From contig VXOF01000109.1 in the NCBI GenBank assembly GCA_009840285.1, positions 1 through 64,000 on the forward strand: a DNA stretch of 64,000 nt. Reading direction: 5' to 3'. Made by a program: the position numbers and the translations under genes. This document shows positions 17,864 to 27,789 of this stretch, piece after piece. Source of the stretch: Nitrospira sp. SB0662_bin_26 (lineage in GTDB: Bacteria; Nitrospirota; Nitrospiria; Nitrospirales; UBA8639). Every line of letters begins with the position of its first letter. Within the stretch, counting starts at the first letter, position 1. The notes below the pieces were generated by a model. That model was not told the DNA's origin. It saw only the letters and a program-made list of their open reading frames with translations, and made no database searches.

Positions 17864-19669
17864 ATGCCGAATCAGAGAGGCTTCAGCCGTTTCGACGCGC
17901 TTGAGACGGAGTCGGGCAATGCCAGGGAGAACGTCCTGCGCTTCATCATCTGCGGCGATGCGGGCGACGGCAAGTCCGCACTGATCCGCAGCCTGGTTGA
18001 CCATCTCCAGGCGGAACGCGAACAGGGCGTTGCGACGGACGTCGCCGACCGCACGTTCTCAACAAACACACGTTCGTTTGTTGTCGCCGACACACCGGGG
18101 CACGAGCAATACACGCGCAACATGGTGACGGGCGCCTGGATCGCCGATCTCGCGATCGTTCTCATCGACGCCCGCATGGGGGTGATGCCGCAGACCCGCC
18201 GCCATACCACGATCCTCTCCCTCCTCGGCATCCGACACATGATCCTGGCGCTCAACAAGATGGATCTCGTGGCGTGGTCCCGAATCGTCTACGACGGGAT
18301 CGCTGGAGTCTATTGTGACTATGCGCAACGGCTTGACGTGACTAACGTCACGTGCATTCCGGTCTCGGCGCTGACCGGAGACAACGTGACCGCGCCGTCC
18401 GATGCAATGGGTTGGTATCACGGGCCGACGCTCCTCCAGGCACTCGAATCGGCCGACGTCGCCACCGACCGCAAGATCGCGCCCTTTCGCATGCCCGTGC
18501 AAGAGGTCAATCGCTTCGATTCCGGGTTCCGCGGTATCGCAGGCACCATCGTGTCGGGTCTCGTGTGTCCAGGCGATCCCGTCCTTGTCTGTCCCACGTA
18601 CAAGCCCTCGACCGTGAGTCGTATCGTGACCGCAGACGGCGATCTGATGCGCGCGGGACCCGGCCAAACCGTCACGCTTTCGCTCGCCGCCGACATTGAC
18701 GCGAGTGCCGGTGACGTCATTGCGTCGACCACCCATCCTCCGGGCCACAGCGACCAGTTTTCCTGTCACCTGATCTGGATGCACGAAAAGGCGCTGCTGC
18801 CCAAGCGCCCCTATCTGTTGAAGATCGGTACGCACGTGGTGGGGGCCCAAATCACGGCCCTCAAATACAAACTCAACGTCGAGAGCCTGGAACACGTGGC
18901 TGCCAGGACGCTTGAGCTCAACGACATCGCCTACTGCAACATCAGTCTCGACCGGCAAATCGCTTTCGATCCTTATCGGGAACTCAAGGAGACGGGCGGC
19001 TTCATCCTGATCGATCGCTATACTCATGCGACGGTGGGCGCCGGCATGATCGATTTTGCCTTGCGGCGGGCGTCCAACCTGACCCGTCACCAGTTGACGG
19101 TCGACAAACCGGCACGCTCGGCGCAGAAGAACCAGAAGTCCTGCGTGCTGTGGCTCACCGGGCTCTCGGGGGCGGGTAAATCGACCACGGCCAATGCCGT
19201 GGAGCAACGCCTGCACGCCCTCGGCCGGCACAGTTACGTCCTGGACGGCGACAACCTGCGCCACGGGCTGACGAGGGATCTGGGTTTCACCCAGGCCGAC
19301 CGCGTGGAGAACGTGCGGCGTATCGCCGAGGTCGCCAGGTTGTTCGTCGACGCCGGTTTGATCGTGCTCGTCTCGGTGATTTCACCTTTTCGGGATGAAC
19401 GTGAGATGGCCCGCCGAATGATGGAAGAAGGCGAGTTCATCGAGGTCTTCGTCGATGCTCCCCTGGAGGTCTGTGAGCGACGTGATCCCAAGGGGCTCTA
19501 CCGGAAGGCCCGCGCCGGCGAGATCAAGAACTTCACCGGTATCGACAGCCCCTATGAACCGCCCGAGAGACCCGACATCGTGCTGAAGACCGCCGAGCGA
19601 AGCGTGGACGAACTCGCGGATCAGGTCATCGCGTATCTGCAATCGATGGTCGATTCTCCGGAGCCATAG
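17864..19669 (+). CDS. cysNC: CysN-CysC-like bifunctional protein (sulfate adenylyltransferase large subunit-like GTPase + adenylylsulfate kinase)
   Basis: [60 protein letters not shown]-term [57 protein letters not shown]. Confidence 0.88.
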   Translation: MPNQRGFSRFDALETESGNARENVLRFIICGDAGDGKSALIRSLVDHLQAEREQGVATDVADRTFSTNTRSFVVADTPGHEQYTRNMVTGAWIADLAIVLIDARMGVMPQTRRHTTILSLLGIRHMILALNKMDLVAWSRIVYDGIAGVYCDYAQRLDVTNVTCIPVSALTGDNVTAPSDAMGWYHGPTLLQALESADVATDRKIAPFRMPVQEVNRFDSGFRGIAGTIVSGLVCPGDPVLVCPTYKPSTVSRIVTADGDLMRAGPGQTVTLSLAADIDASAGDVIASTTHPPGHSDQFSCHLIWMHEKALLPKRPYLLKIGTHVVGAQITALKYKLNVESLEHVAARTLELNDIAYCNISLDRQIAFDPYRELKETGGFILIDRYTHATVGAGMIDFALRRASNLTRHQLTVDKPARSAQKNQKSCVLWLTGLSGAGKSTTANAVEQRLHALGRHSYVLDGDNLRHGLTRDLGFTQADRVENVRRIAEVARLFVDAGLIVLVSVISPFRDEREMARRMMEEGEFIEVFVDAPLEVCERRDPKGLYRKARAGEIKNFTGIDSPYEPPERPDIVLKTAERSVDELADQVIAYLQSMVDSPEP

Positions 19670-19815
19670 GCACGGTGGTGTGCGCAATACGCTTCCTCTC
19701 CCATCATGGTCTCGCCATCCCTCTCTGGAGGGGCTCTACGCCTCGAATCCAAAGAGAGAGTCCACGTTCTTGCGTCATGAAACAGGGTATGGCACTATGA
19801 CGGCCTTGGCCTATC

Positions 19816-20208
19816 ATGAGCACACTTCCTGAATTTGTCGGTACCATTCACATTTTTTTCGGACCCTATCGAGGCAACCCGATCGGGTTGTATCTGCGAA
19901 AAGAGGGCGATTCCTGTTCCATCGCGCCGACCGTGTATCCGTGGAACCGGGTGGTGGGCGTGGGCGAAACCGTGAACAAGGCGGCTGCGGATTTCGATGC
20001 CAAATGGAAAGAGGGTGAGTTGGCCGCGGAAATGTACTCCGGGCCGCATTGGGAGGGCGGGATCAAACCGGAAAAACCCAAACCCCCTCCGAAACCCGCG
20101 GTACCCAAGCCGGAAGCAACAAAACCTTCCGAAGCCGTAGCTTCTCCCAAGCCTGATGCCGGGACAGTGAAGGCCTCTCCTCTCGCATCGGATCAGTCAG
20201 CGTCTTAA
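19816..20208 (+). CDS. Hypothetical protein with Pro/Lys-rich C-terminus
   Basis: 130-aa ORF; PEKPKPPPKPAVPKPEATKPSEAV tail. Confidence 0.6.
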   Translation: MSTLPEFVGTIHIFFGPYRGNPIGLYLRKEGDSCSIAPTVYPWNRVVGVGETVNKAAADFDAKWKEGELAAEMYSGPHWEGGIKPEKPKPPPKPAVPKPEATKPSEAVASPKPDAGTVKASPLASDQSAS

Positions 20209-20240
20209 GAAAGGTTGCAACCTGACTTCTCCGCTTCTTG

Positions 20241-20984
20241 TCAGCTTGCAAACATCCTGGCAGCCCGGATCAACGCGGAAAAGAGACGCCGTTGGATGGG
20301 ATCCCGGTCATAGAGAAATTCCGGGTGCCATTGGACTCCCAAGAGAAATGCGCGGTCCGGGGCTTCGATGGCTTCAATCACGCCGTCAGGGGAGACGGCG
20401 GTCTGCAGAAGCTTCGGAGCCACCTTCTTGACGGATTGATGGTGGGAGCTGTTCACGTCCACGCGCGCTTTTCCGGCGATGCGACGTAACAGGGAATCCG
20501 GCGCGATCCGTATGGCATGCGTCGTCTTGGTCGCCGGAAGGGCGGGAAGATGGTCGATGGGGGTCTTGAGTTGCGCCGCAATGTCCTGGTACAGCGTGCC
20601 GCCCAGGGCGACGTTGATGGATTGCATGCCGCCGCAAATCCCCAACATCGGCACGTCGGCCCGGTACGCCGCTTTGGCGATCCCCAGTTCCATGGTCGCC
20701 CGCTCGCGACTCATGCGGGCAAATTTGTGCCGTTGGCGTTCCCCATAGAATTCTGGCGCCAGATCGGACCCGCTTCCCGTGATCAGCAGCCCGTGCACGT
20801 GGGCCACGACCTGACGCCATGCGTCCGTGTTCGACAATAAGGGCAACACCACGGGAATGCCCCCGGCGTCTTCAATGGCCTTCATGTAGCGGGCGCGCAG
20901 AAAATAGGTTGGCTCTTTGCCGCCCATGTCCTTGCGGTTGCCGGCATTAAAGTCGGGCGTCACGCCAATGATCGGTTTATGCAT
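20241..20984 (-). CDS. Gamma-glutamyl-gamma-aminobutyrate hydrolase family protein (class I glutamine amidotransferase-like, PuuD-like)
   Basis: PMLGICGGMQSINVALGGTLYQDI, NSSHHQSVK, GVQWHPEF. Confidence 0.88.
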   Translation of the reverse strand: MHKPIIGVTPDFNAGNRKDMGGKEPTYFLRARYMKAIEDAGGIPVVLPLLSNTDAWRQVVAHVHGLLITGSGSDLAPEFYGERQRHKFARMSRERATMELGIAKAAYRADVPMLGICGGMQSINVALGGTLYQDIAAQLKTPIDHLPALPATKTTHAIRIAPDSLLRRIAGKARVDVNSSHHQSVKKVAPKLLQTAVSPDGVIEAIEAPDRAFLLGVQWHPEFLYDRDPIQRRLFSALIRAARMFAS

Positions 20985-20996
20985 GGCGCTTTCTTT

Positions 20997-21452
20997 CTAG
21001 TCCTCTACGGGAGGAATATCCAATTCGGCCAACACGTCTTGTTTGAACGACTGTCCGTCGCGTCGTATGGCCTGCGCAAGTTCCTCAGAAAGCTCGTCGT
21101 GCGAAAGCAGGGTCGTTTCCTGGCGAAGGCCTTCGTCGAGCGCGAGCTGCAATTTGGCCTGACACAGGTATTGGAGCAAGAGGTCCTGGCCTCGTTGAAA
21201 ATATTCGTCATAGTCCTCCGGTGGAAGATGGCGCAGGGAGTTCCGCAACCAGGATTCGAATTGCAGGAGACGCTTGAAACGGGAGACGTCAGGTTGCGCC
21301 ATCTCCACCACGAGTTGGATGCCTCCTTTCCAACTCCGCTTCTTGACGTTGAATACGCAATACAGAATATCGGCATGGGTTTCATGAACCTCGGGTCCGA
21401 AGAACAACGTGGTTCGATACCGTGGAATTTCGGGAGAGGACGAGGTAGCCAT
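20997..21452 (-). CDS. Hypothetical protein
   Basis: ORF ending 20997; start chosen at MATSSSPEIPRYRTTLFFGPEVH. Confidence 0.6.
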   Translation of the reverse strand: MATSSSPEIPRYRTTLFFGPEVHETHADILYCVFNVKKRSWKGGIQLVVEMAQPDVSRFKRLLQFESWLRNSLRHLPPEDYDEYFQRGQDLLLQYLCQAKLQLALDEGLRQETTLLSHDELSEELAQAIRRDGQSFKQDVLAELDIPPVED

Positions 21453-21488
21453 CAATGGCGATTCTACCATGTGCTTCACGCAACACAA

Positions 21489-21512
21489 GCCTGTCCTGAG
21501 CCTGTCGAAGGA
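21489..21512. repeat. Short dispersed repeat copy (GCCTGTCCTGAGCCTGTCGAAGGA)
   Basis: Related copies at 22478-22502 and 22502-22521. Confidence 0.6.
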
Positions 21513-21643
21513 GGACGCTCTTGTCTTCCACGTGGAGACGCCCTGCAATTCTTTCCTGATGGGTGAGCAGGTTGACACGCTCCATCCTGGTCTTTACAGT
21601 AAACTCACGGGATACTTAGGCGTTTTTTTCTGAAGGATGCACG

Positions 21644-22462
21644 ATGTTCGGAACCTTGGGATTTTCAGAACTGATCATCATTCTGGTCATTGTTCTGATC
21701 ATTTTCGGCGCGGGGCGACTTCCACAAATCGGGGAGGGAGTCGGGAAAGCCCTGAAGGGGTTCAAAAAGGAAGTCAATGAGGTTCCTCCTCCTCCCGAGG
21801 AAGAACAGCCTGCACAGCCGGCCTTGCCCGAGCCTGCCCCGGAGGCTGCGGCTCAGCCCGGTGTTGCTCAGGGAGCGCCCGCAACGGAGCCTGCGCCTCA
21901 ACCCGTCACTCAGCAAGCCCATCAGCCCGGTCCCGAACGGACGCCGGGGACGCTGGCTGCGCAGGTGTACGGCGGTTTCAGTCCCGAAACGGTCCAACCG
22001 GCGTCTCAACCTGCTGCCGAGGCTGAGCCGGATGCCGCCTCCTATCAGGAACAGTTTGAACCGGTGACCATGGAACAGCGTGCCGCGAATTCCGTGCCTC
22101 GTCCGATGGCGCAGTATCCACCGGTTCCTGCTTCGGCCGCGACCACGCCAACCGGCAAACGACCGGCGGCCATCGTGAACAAAAAGGCCGTGGAGCGCGT
22201 GCAGGCCCAGCGTGCCGCGATGCAGGCCAAAACCGCCAAGCCCCCGGCCGCGCCGGCAAGTGACGATCTGCAATCGCTGGGAGAGGGATTGGGGAGCACC
22301 CTCAGAACGTTCCGTGAAGCCACGGCGGACGTGCGAAACGCGATTGACCCGGAGATGCGGACCATTCAAGCGGAACTGGAATCGGCGCAAAAAGAGGTTG
22401 AACAGTCCATTGAAGCGGCCAAGCAACCTCCGATCCCCAAGGATCCACCACCAAATCCGTAA
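21644..22462 (+). CDS. tatA: Twin-arginine translocase TatA/TatB-like protein with long Pro/Ala-rich extension
   Basis: [44 protein letters not shown]. Confidence 0.88.
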   Translation: MFGTLGFSELIIILVIVLIIFGAGRLPQIGEGVGKALKGFKKEVNEVPPPPEEEQPAQPALPEPAPEAAAQPGVAQGAPATEPAPQPVTQQAHQPGPERTPGTLAAQVYGGFSPETVQPASQPAAEAEPDAASYQEQFEPVTMEQRAANSVPRPMAQYPPVPASAATTPTGKRPAAIVNKKAVERVQAQRAAMQAKTAKPPAAPASDDLQSLGEGLGSTLRTFREATADVRNAIDPEMRTIQAELESAQKEVEQSIEAAKQPPIPKDPPPNP

Positions 22463-22469
22463 CGGGACG

Positions 22470-23327
22470 TTGACCACGCCTGTCCTGAGCGTAGTCGAAG
22501 GGCCTGTCCTGAGCCTTGTCGCACGACGCCACCCCCGCCTAATCTACGGGCCCATCCTGTTTATGCTCCTGCTCCTTGGGAGCGCCGGTTGCCAAGCGGA
22601 AGCCCCCGTCGGGAATCCGCAAACCGTCACCGTTCGTCTCGTCACCCTTTTGCAAGACCCTTCCCCGGACGTTCGACGAACGGCTGCACTCTCGCTCGGA
22701 AAAATTGCGCATTCTGCTGGAACAATGGCTCTGGTTGAGGCCTTATCCGACCCCGATTCTGACGTGCGTGAATATAGTGCCTGGGCCTTGGGACAGATCG
22801 GGGAAGACGTGAACGACGCCGCAGCCATCAGCCTGGCAGGAGCACTCGGAGATGAGCGCGATTCCGTCAAACAAGCCGCCGCGTTGGCATTGGGAAAAAT
22901 CGGCCCACGGCCACCCGTTGTTGCCATCCTTACCCAAGCGTTGGCCGTAGGAGAGAGAAACAGCCGTCGTGCCGTGGTTGAAGCCTTTAACCAGCTTGAA
23001 GCCAAAGGGGCTTTCCCGGCTTTGCGGAAGGCATTGACCGATCCGGACCCGGCCGTACGACAGGGCGCCCTGGCGGCGTTGGGTGAGTTGGGCGATCGTC
23101 GGACTCTCCCTGATTTTCGGGAACGGCTGCTGTTCGATGCTTCCTCGAGTGTGCGGGCCGAGGCGGCCTACCGGTTGGGGAAATTGGGAGATCCCGGTGA
23201 CTACGCGGAGTTGCAAACCCTGGATGAAGCCGCTCAGCACGATACGTCCCCGGGTGTCCGTTCGTGGGCCAACTGGGCAAGAGTGCATATTGGTCCCGCG
23301 AAAATGGGCGAGGAAGACGAAGAGTGA
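22470..23327 (+). CDS. HEAT-repeat lipoprotein-like protein (start uncertain)
   Basis: Repeated DPDSDVREYSAWALGQIG / DPDPAVRQGALAALGELG units; LLLLGSAGC lipobox-like; TTG start proposed. Confidence 0.7.
   Translation: MTTPVLSVVEGPVLSLVARRHPRLIYGPILFMLLLLGSAGCQAEAPVGNPQTVTVRLVTLLQDPSPDVRRTAALSLGKIAHSAGTMALVEALSDPDSDVREYSAWALGQIGEDVNDAAAISLAGALGDERDSVKQAAALALGKIGPRPPVVAILTQALAVGERNSRRAVVEAFNQLEAKGAFPALRKALTDPDPAVRQGALAALGELGDRRTLPDFRERLLFDASSSVRAEAAYRLGKLGDPGDYAELQTLDEAAQHDTSPGVRSWANWARVHIGPAKMGEEDEE
22478..22521. repeat. Two adjacent imperfect copies of the short dispersed TGTCCTGAGC-type repeat
   Basis: gcctgtcctgagcgtagtcgaagg gcctgtcctgagccttgtcg. Confidence 0.6.
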
Positions 23328-23345
23328 CGAGACTTATCTCGCCAA

Positions 23346-25343
23346 CTATTCGACCTTTGTATCCACGAGGAGCTCGGTAGCCCGACGAATGGAATCCCGG
23401 GCGCCCATCAATACCACGATGTCTCCAGTTTCGAGCACGGTCTTGCCCGAAGGATTGGATTCCGTTACCCCGTCCCGCATGAAGGCGATCACGGAGGCGC
23501 CGGTTCGCGGCTGGATGGCCAACTCATGCAGTGATTGACCAAGCGCGGGTGAATCCTCATCGATGCGGAAGGTTTCCACTTCCACGTCTTCGAGCGTACC
23601 GGACCGGAGATGGTGGACCAGTTCGGGCAGTTCTCCCCGGCGGAGCAGCGCATAGCCTTCCCGCCGGATTTGTTCGGCCTTCCCCAGGATGACGTTGTTG
23701 GGAATTTGAAACGACTGGAGCACCAGGGTTGAGATTTCAATCGACGTTTCAAATTCTTCCGGAATGATTTCGTTCGCTCCGAGTTTGTGCAATTCTTCGA
23801 GTTCTTTGAGGTATCGGGTCCGGACGATGACGTGAAGGGACGGGTTCAGACTCTTGGCAAGCTGGACGATGCGTCGCGCCCCGAACGGATCGGATGTGGC
23901 CACCACGAGGACCTTGGCGTTTTCGATTTGGACCTGGTGCAGGACCGTCGGATTGGTAGCGTCCCCGTATTGAATCGGTACCCCAGTCCCGATTTCCAAT
24001 TGCACCACCTCTCCCCGGATATCCAGAACGACGTAGGGAATCTCGAACTCCCGAAGGACGCGAGCGAGATTGCGGCCGTTCAAGCCGTATCCCACGATGA
24101 TGACGTGATCCCTGAGTTTGAATTGGGCCGTTTCCGCGCGTAACGACACGCGCCCGGGCAACCATTGGTGGAGCCGCTGCACGGCTTCCGTCCGTCGCGC
24201 GATCTTGGGGGCCCATTGGATCAGGAACGGCGTGATGATCATGGTGAGGACCGAAACGGCGAGAAACAGGTTGTAGGTGTCAGGGTGTAGAATCTCCGCC
24301 TTGAGGCCCTCTCCGGCCAGGATGAAGGCGAATTCGCCGACTTGGGCCAGGGCCACCCCGGCCAGGATCGCCGACCGAAGCGGTGCGCCGACCGCCAACA
24401 CCGCTGCGGCTCCGGTCACGAATTTACCGATGACCACGGCGCCGACTATGGCCATGATGAGCAGGGGATATTCCAGAATCACGCGCGTATCCATGAGCAT
24501 GCCGATCGAGACGAAAAACAGGCTGTTGAAGCTGTCCCGAAAGGGGAGCACCTCGGCCAGGGCCTGGTGACTGTATTCGGATTCGGAGATGACGAGTCCG
24601 GCGATAAAGGCGCCGAGGGCAATGGATAACCCGAACAGGGAGGTCATCCACGCCGTTCCCATGCAGAGGACTACGATGGTCAGGAGAAAGAGTTCCCGGC
24701 TTTTTGCCCGAACAATGTGCTCCAGGAGTTTGGGGACGAAGACCCTGGCGGCCAGCACGATCAGCAACACCAGCGTGAGCGATTGTCCGAGAGCCAACAG
24801 GATGCGCCCCATGCCTTCCGAGCCGTGGGTGCCCAAAAACGGCGTCATAAGCATTATGGGCACAATGGCCAGGTCCTGAAAGATCAGGATGCCGATCGTG
24901 GATCGACCGTGGAGGCTGTCGCTTTCTCCCCGCTCAGCCAAGGCTTTCAGGACAATCGCGGTGCTGCTCAGGGTGATCAGAAAGCCCCAGAAGATGGCGG
25001 CGTTCACGTCGATGTCCATCAGGTACCCGGCGACGATGAAAAAGAGCAGGACACTGAACATCTGGGCCGGCCCTCCCACGAAGAACAAGTTCTTGGAGGA
25101 CTTCAGCTTCGCCAACGAAAATTCCAGACCGATGGTGAACAGCAGTAGCATCACGCCGATCTCGGCCAGCACGTGCACCTGTTCCAGATCGGAAATGAGG
25201 TTGAGCCCATGAGGACCCACGAGCGCCCCGACGACCAGGAATCCCGCAATCGACGGCAGGTGGAGTTTTTGAAACAGGAAGACCACCGCGATGGACACGG
25301 AGAAAATGATGATGACGTCCCTGAGTGCGCTGAATTCATCCAT
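23346..25343 (-). CDS. CPA2-type monovalent cation:proton antiporter with TrkA-N/TrkA-C domains (KefB-like)
   Basis: Multispan Na/H exchanger domain; HVIIVGYGLNGRNLARVL RCK domain; C-terminal TrkA-C. Confidence 0.92.
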   Translation of the reverse strand: MDEFSALRDVIIIFSVSIAVVFLFQKLHLPSIAGFLVVGALVGPHGLNLISDLEQVHVLAEIGVMLLLFTIGLEFSLAKLKSSKNLFFVGGPAQMFSVLLFFIVAGYLMDIDVNAAIFWGFLITLSSTAIVLKALAERGESDSLHGRSTIGILIFQDLAIVPIMLMTPFLGTHGSEGMGRILLALGQSLTLVLLIVLAARVFVPKLLEHIVRAKSRELFLLTIVVLCMGTAWMTSLFGLSIALGAFIAGLVISESEYSHQALAEVLPFRDSFNSLFFVSIGMLMDTRVILEYPLLIMAIVGAVVIGKFVTGAAAVLAVGAPLRSAILAGVALAQVGEFAFILAGEGLKAEILHPDTYNLFLAVSVLTMIITPFLIQWAPKIARRTEAVQRLHQWLPGRVSLRAETAQFKLRDHVIIVGYGLNGRNLARVLREFEIPYVVLDIRGEVVQLEIGTGVPIQYGDATNPTVLHQVQIENAKVLVVATSDPFGARRIVQLAKSLNPSLHVIVRTRYLKELEELHKLGANEIIPEEFETSIEISTLVLQSFQIPNNVILGKAEQIRREGYALLRRGELPELVHHLRSGTLEDVEVETFRIDEDSPALGQSLHELAIQPRTGASVIAFMRDGVTESNPSGKTVLETGDIVVLMGARDSIRRATELLVDTKVE

Positions 25344-25472
25344 CGTGCAGTCTCCGGGAAACGGAGGAAAGGAACGGCATCGTGATACTTTCGCGTCCCT
25401 GACCAACGTCAGGCGGATCCGAAAACGCTACTTGGTTCGTCGAACGACGCCGGTGAAATCCGGAAAACGGAC

Positions 25473-26096
25473 TTACGAGTACAAGTCCTGAAAAAGCCAG
25501 GGAGCGTCCTGCTTTCGTCTGGCTTCGTAGTCCGCAATATCCTTTTCGCGCCGGAGGGTCAACCCAATCGCGTCCAACCCTTGCAGCAGGCATTGTTTTC
25601 GAAACGGATCAATGGAAAATTGAAACGAGGATTTCTGTGGCGTGGAGATCGTCTGCGCAGCCAGATCGATGGTCAGTTCGAACCGGTCGTCGGCGGACAC
25701 GTGGTCGAAGAGCCGTTGAATCTCTTGGGCGTCCAGCACGACCGGCAGAATGCTGTTTTGAAAGCAGTTGTTATAAAATATTTCGGCAAAGCTTGGAGCC
25801 AGAATGGCGCGAATGCCGTAATCCAACAAGGCCCAGGGCGCGTGTTCCCTGGATGACCCACACCCGAAATTGTCGCGGGTGAGCAGAATGGAGGCATCGG
25901 CGTACTGCGGTTGGTTCATAAAAAAATTCGGGTCCGGGGACCCGTCGGCGAGCTTGCGCCAATCGGCAAAGAGCCCCTCTTTCAATCCCGTCCGGTGAAT
26001 CGTTTTGAGATATTGCTTGGGAATGATCTGATCGGTATCAACGTCCACGCGGTCCAGCGGAGCGACGCGTCCGGTATGGGTGGTAAAGGGTTCCAT
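25473..26096 (-). CDS. leuD: 3-isopropylmalate dehydratase small subunit
   Basis: RVDVDTDQIIPKQYLK, NFGCGSSREHAPWALLDYGIRAI. Confidence 0.95.
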   Translation of the reverse strand: MEPFTTHTGRVAPLDRVDVDTDQIIPKQYLKTIHRTGLKEGLFADWRKLADGSPDPNFFMNQPQYADASILLTRDNFGCGSSREHAPWALLDYGIRAILAPSFAEIFYNNCFQNSILPVVLDAQEIQRLFDHVSADDRFELTIDLAAQTISTPQKSSFQFSIDPFRKQCLLQGLDAIGLTLRREKDIADYEARRKQDAPWLFQDLYS

Positions 26097-26111
26097 GGCA
26101 AGGGTTCCGGA

Positions 26112-27515
26112 TCAGGCCCAATGACGGATATCGACGAAGTGCCCGTTCACGGCTGCCGCCGCGGCCATGGCCGGGGACACCAGGTGGGTTCGTCCGCCTT
26201 TGCCCTGACGGCCTTCGAAGTTTCGGTTGCTCGTTGACGCGCATCGCTCACCGGGTTGGAGCACGTCGGCGTTCATGGCCAGGCACATACTGCAGCCGGA
26301 CTCGCGCCATTCGGCGCCGGCCGCTCGAAAGACCGCATCCAATCCTTCGTCTTCGGCTTGTTTCTTGACCAGCCCCGACCCGGGCACGACCATCGCCTGT
26401 ACGCCCGATGACACCTTTCTCCCCTTAAAATAGGAGGCGGCCAGGCGTAAATCTTCAATTCGCGAATTCGTGCACGAGCCGATGAACACCCGGTCGATGG
26501 GGATCTCCACAATCGGGGTGCCGGGTGTGAGGGCCATGTAATCGAGTGCTCGTGCCGTAGCGTCCCGCGTCTCCGCGTCGGCAAAGGTTCGCGGGTCCGG
26601 GACCACGCCGTCCACCCCGGTCACCATGCCCGGATTCGTTCCCCAAGTCACTTGCGGGGCGATGTCTTCTCCTTGGAGTGTGACAACGCGATCATACACG
26701 GCTCCGGGATCCGTGCGCAGCTTTTCCCAATCTTGGACCGCCGCGGACCAGAGTGAGGCGGAGGGAGCCATGGGGCGGTCCTTGATATAGGTGAACGTGG
26801 TCTCGTCCGGGGCTATCATCCCGGCACGGGCTCCGCCCTCGATCGACATGTTGCAGAGGGTCATGCGACCTTCCATCGACAAGGATCGAACCGCCTCGCC
26901 CGTGTATTCCACCACGTAGCCGGTTCCTCCGGCGGTGCCGATGGTGCCGATGACGGCCAGGATCATGTCTTTGGCCGAACAATGGGGAGAGACGCGGCCG
27001 TCGACTCGGATTTCCATGGTCTGCGGTCGTTTCTGGATGAGACATTGGGTGGCCAGCACGTGTTCGACTTCACTGGTCCCGATGCCGAACGCCAGCGCTC
27101 CGAATGCACCATGGGTCGAGGTATGCGAATCCCCGCAGACAATCGTCATGCCGGGCAACGTGAGCCCCTGCTCCGGACCGATGACGTGCACGATCCCCTG
27201 ACGCACGTCGTGCATGGAGAACAGTGTAATGCCGAAGTCGGCGCAATGTTGTTCGAGAGTTTCAATTTGAATGCGACTCAAGGGATCCTCAATGCCCACG
27301 CTTCGGTCGGTGGTCGGGACGTTGTGGTCCGGTACCGCCAGCGTGGCTCCCGGCCGGCGAGGGCGGCGCCCGGCCAGCTTGAGCCCTTCAAAGGCTTGCG
27401 GAGATGTCACTTCATGGACCAGGTGGCGGTCGATGTACAACAGGGTCGTGCCGTCCGTCTCCTCGGAGACCACGTGGGGATCCCATATTTTGTCGAAAAG
27501 CGTGCGGGCTGCCAT
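26112..27515 (-). CDS. leuC: 3-isopropylmalate dehydratase large subunit
   Basis: [62 protein letters not shown]. Confidence 0.96.
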   Translation of the reverse strand: MAARTLFDKIWDPHVVSEETDGTTLLYIDRHLVHEVTSPQAFEGLKLAGRRPRRPGATLAVPDHNVPTTDRSVGIEDPLSRIQIETLEQHCADFGITLFSMHDVRQGIVHVIGPEQGLTLPGMTIVCGDSHTSTHGAFGALAFGIGTSEVEHVLATQCLIQKRPQTMEIRVDGRVSPHCSAKDMILAVIGTIGTAGGTGYVVEYTGEAVRSLSMEGRMTLCNMSIEGGARAGMIAPDETTFTYIKDRPMAPSASLWSAAVQDWEKLRTDPGAVYDRVVTLQGEDIAPQVTWGTNPGMVTGVDGVVPDPRTFADAETRDATARALDYMALTPGTPIVEIPIDRVFIGSCTNSRIEDLRLAASYFKGRKVSSGVQAMVVPGSGLVKKQAEDEGLDAVFRAAGAEWRESGCSMCLAMNADVLQPGERCASTSNRNFEGRQGKGGRTHLVSPAMAAAAAVNGHFVDIRHWA

Positions 27516-27579
27516 CAGAAGAACCTCAATTCGTGAACGGTCAATATGGCGTATTGGGGGCGTGACGTGCAACCCTTCA

Positions 27580-27599
27580 CACGCTCAACGTTGAGCGTG
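27580..27599. promoter_or_regulatory. Perfect 20-bp palindrome between leuC and divergent antiporter gene
   Basis: CACGCTCAACGTTGAGCGTG. Confidence 0.5.
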
Positions 27600-27789
27600 A
27601 CCGCTGTTGTTCCGCGACCGGGCCGGTTTCGGGCACATCGTCGCGGAGTGGTTGTTTCCCGCCGCCTGCCTCATCATGGACTTGGTCGATCATCTCCGCT
27701 ACAATTCCCGCTCTCTTTCCAATCCGAGTGCCAAGAACGGCGAATGCATCCCGTGTGGAGCAAGACATCGGACACGAGATTTATCAAGC

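Noticed and set aside
18059-19264. 401-aa minus-strand ORF antisense to cysNC
   Set aside because: Overlaps convincing CysN/CysC coding sequence; low-complexity composition, no motif.
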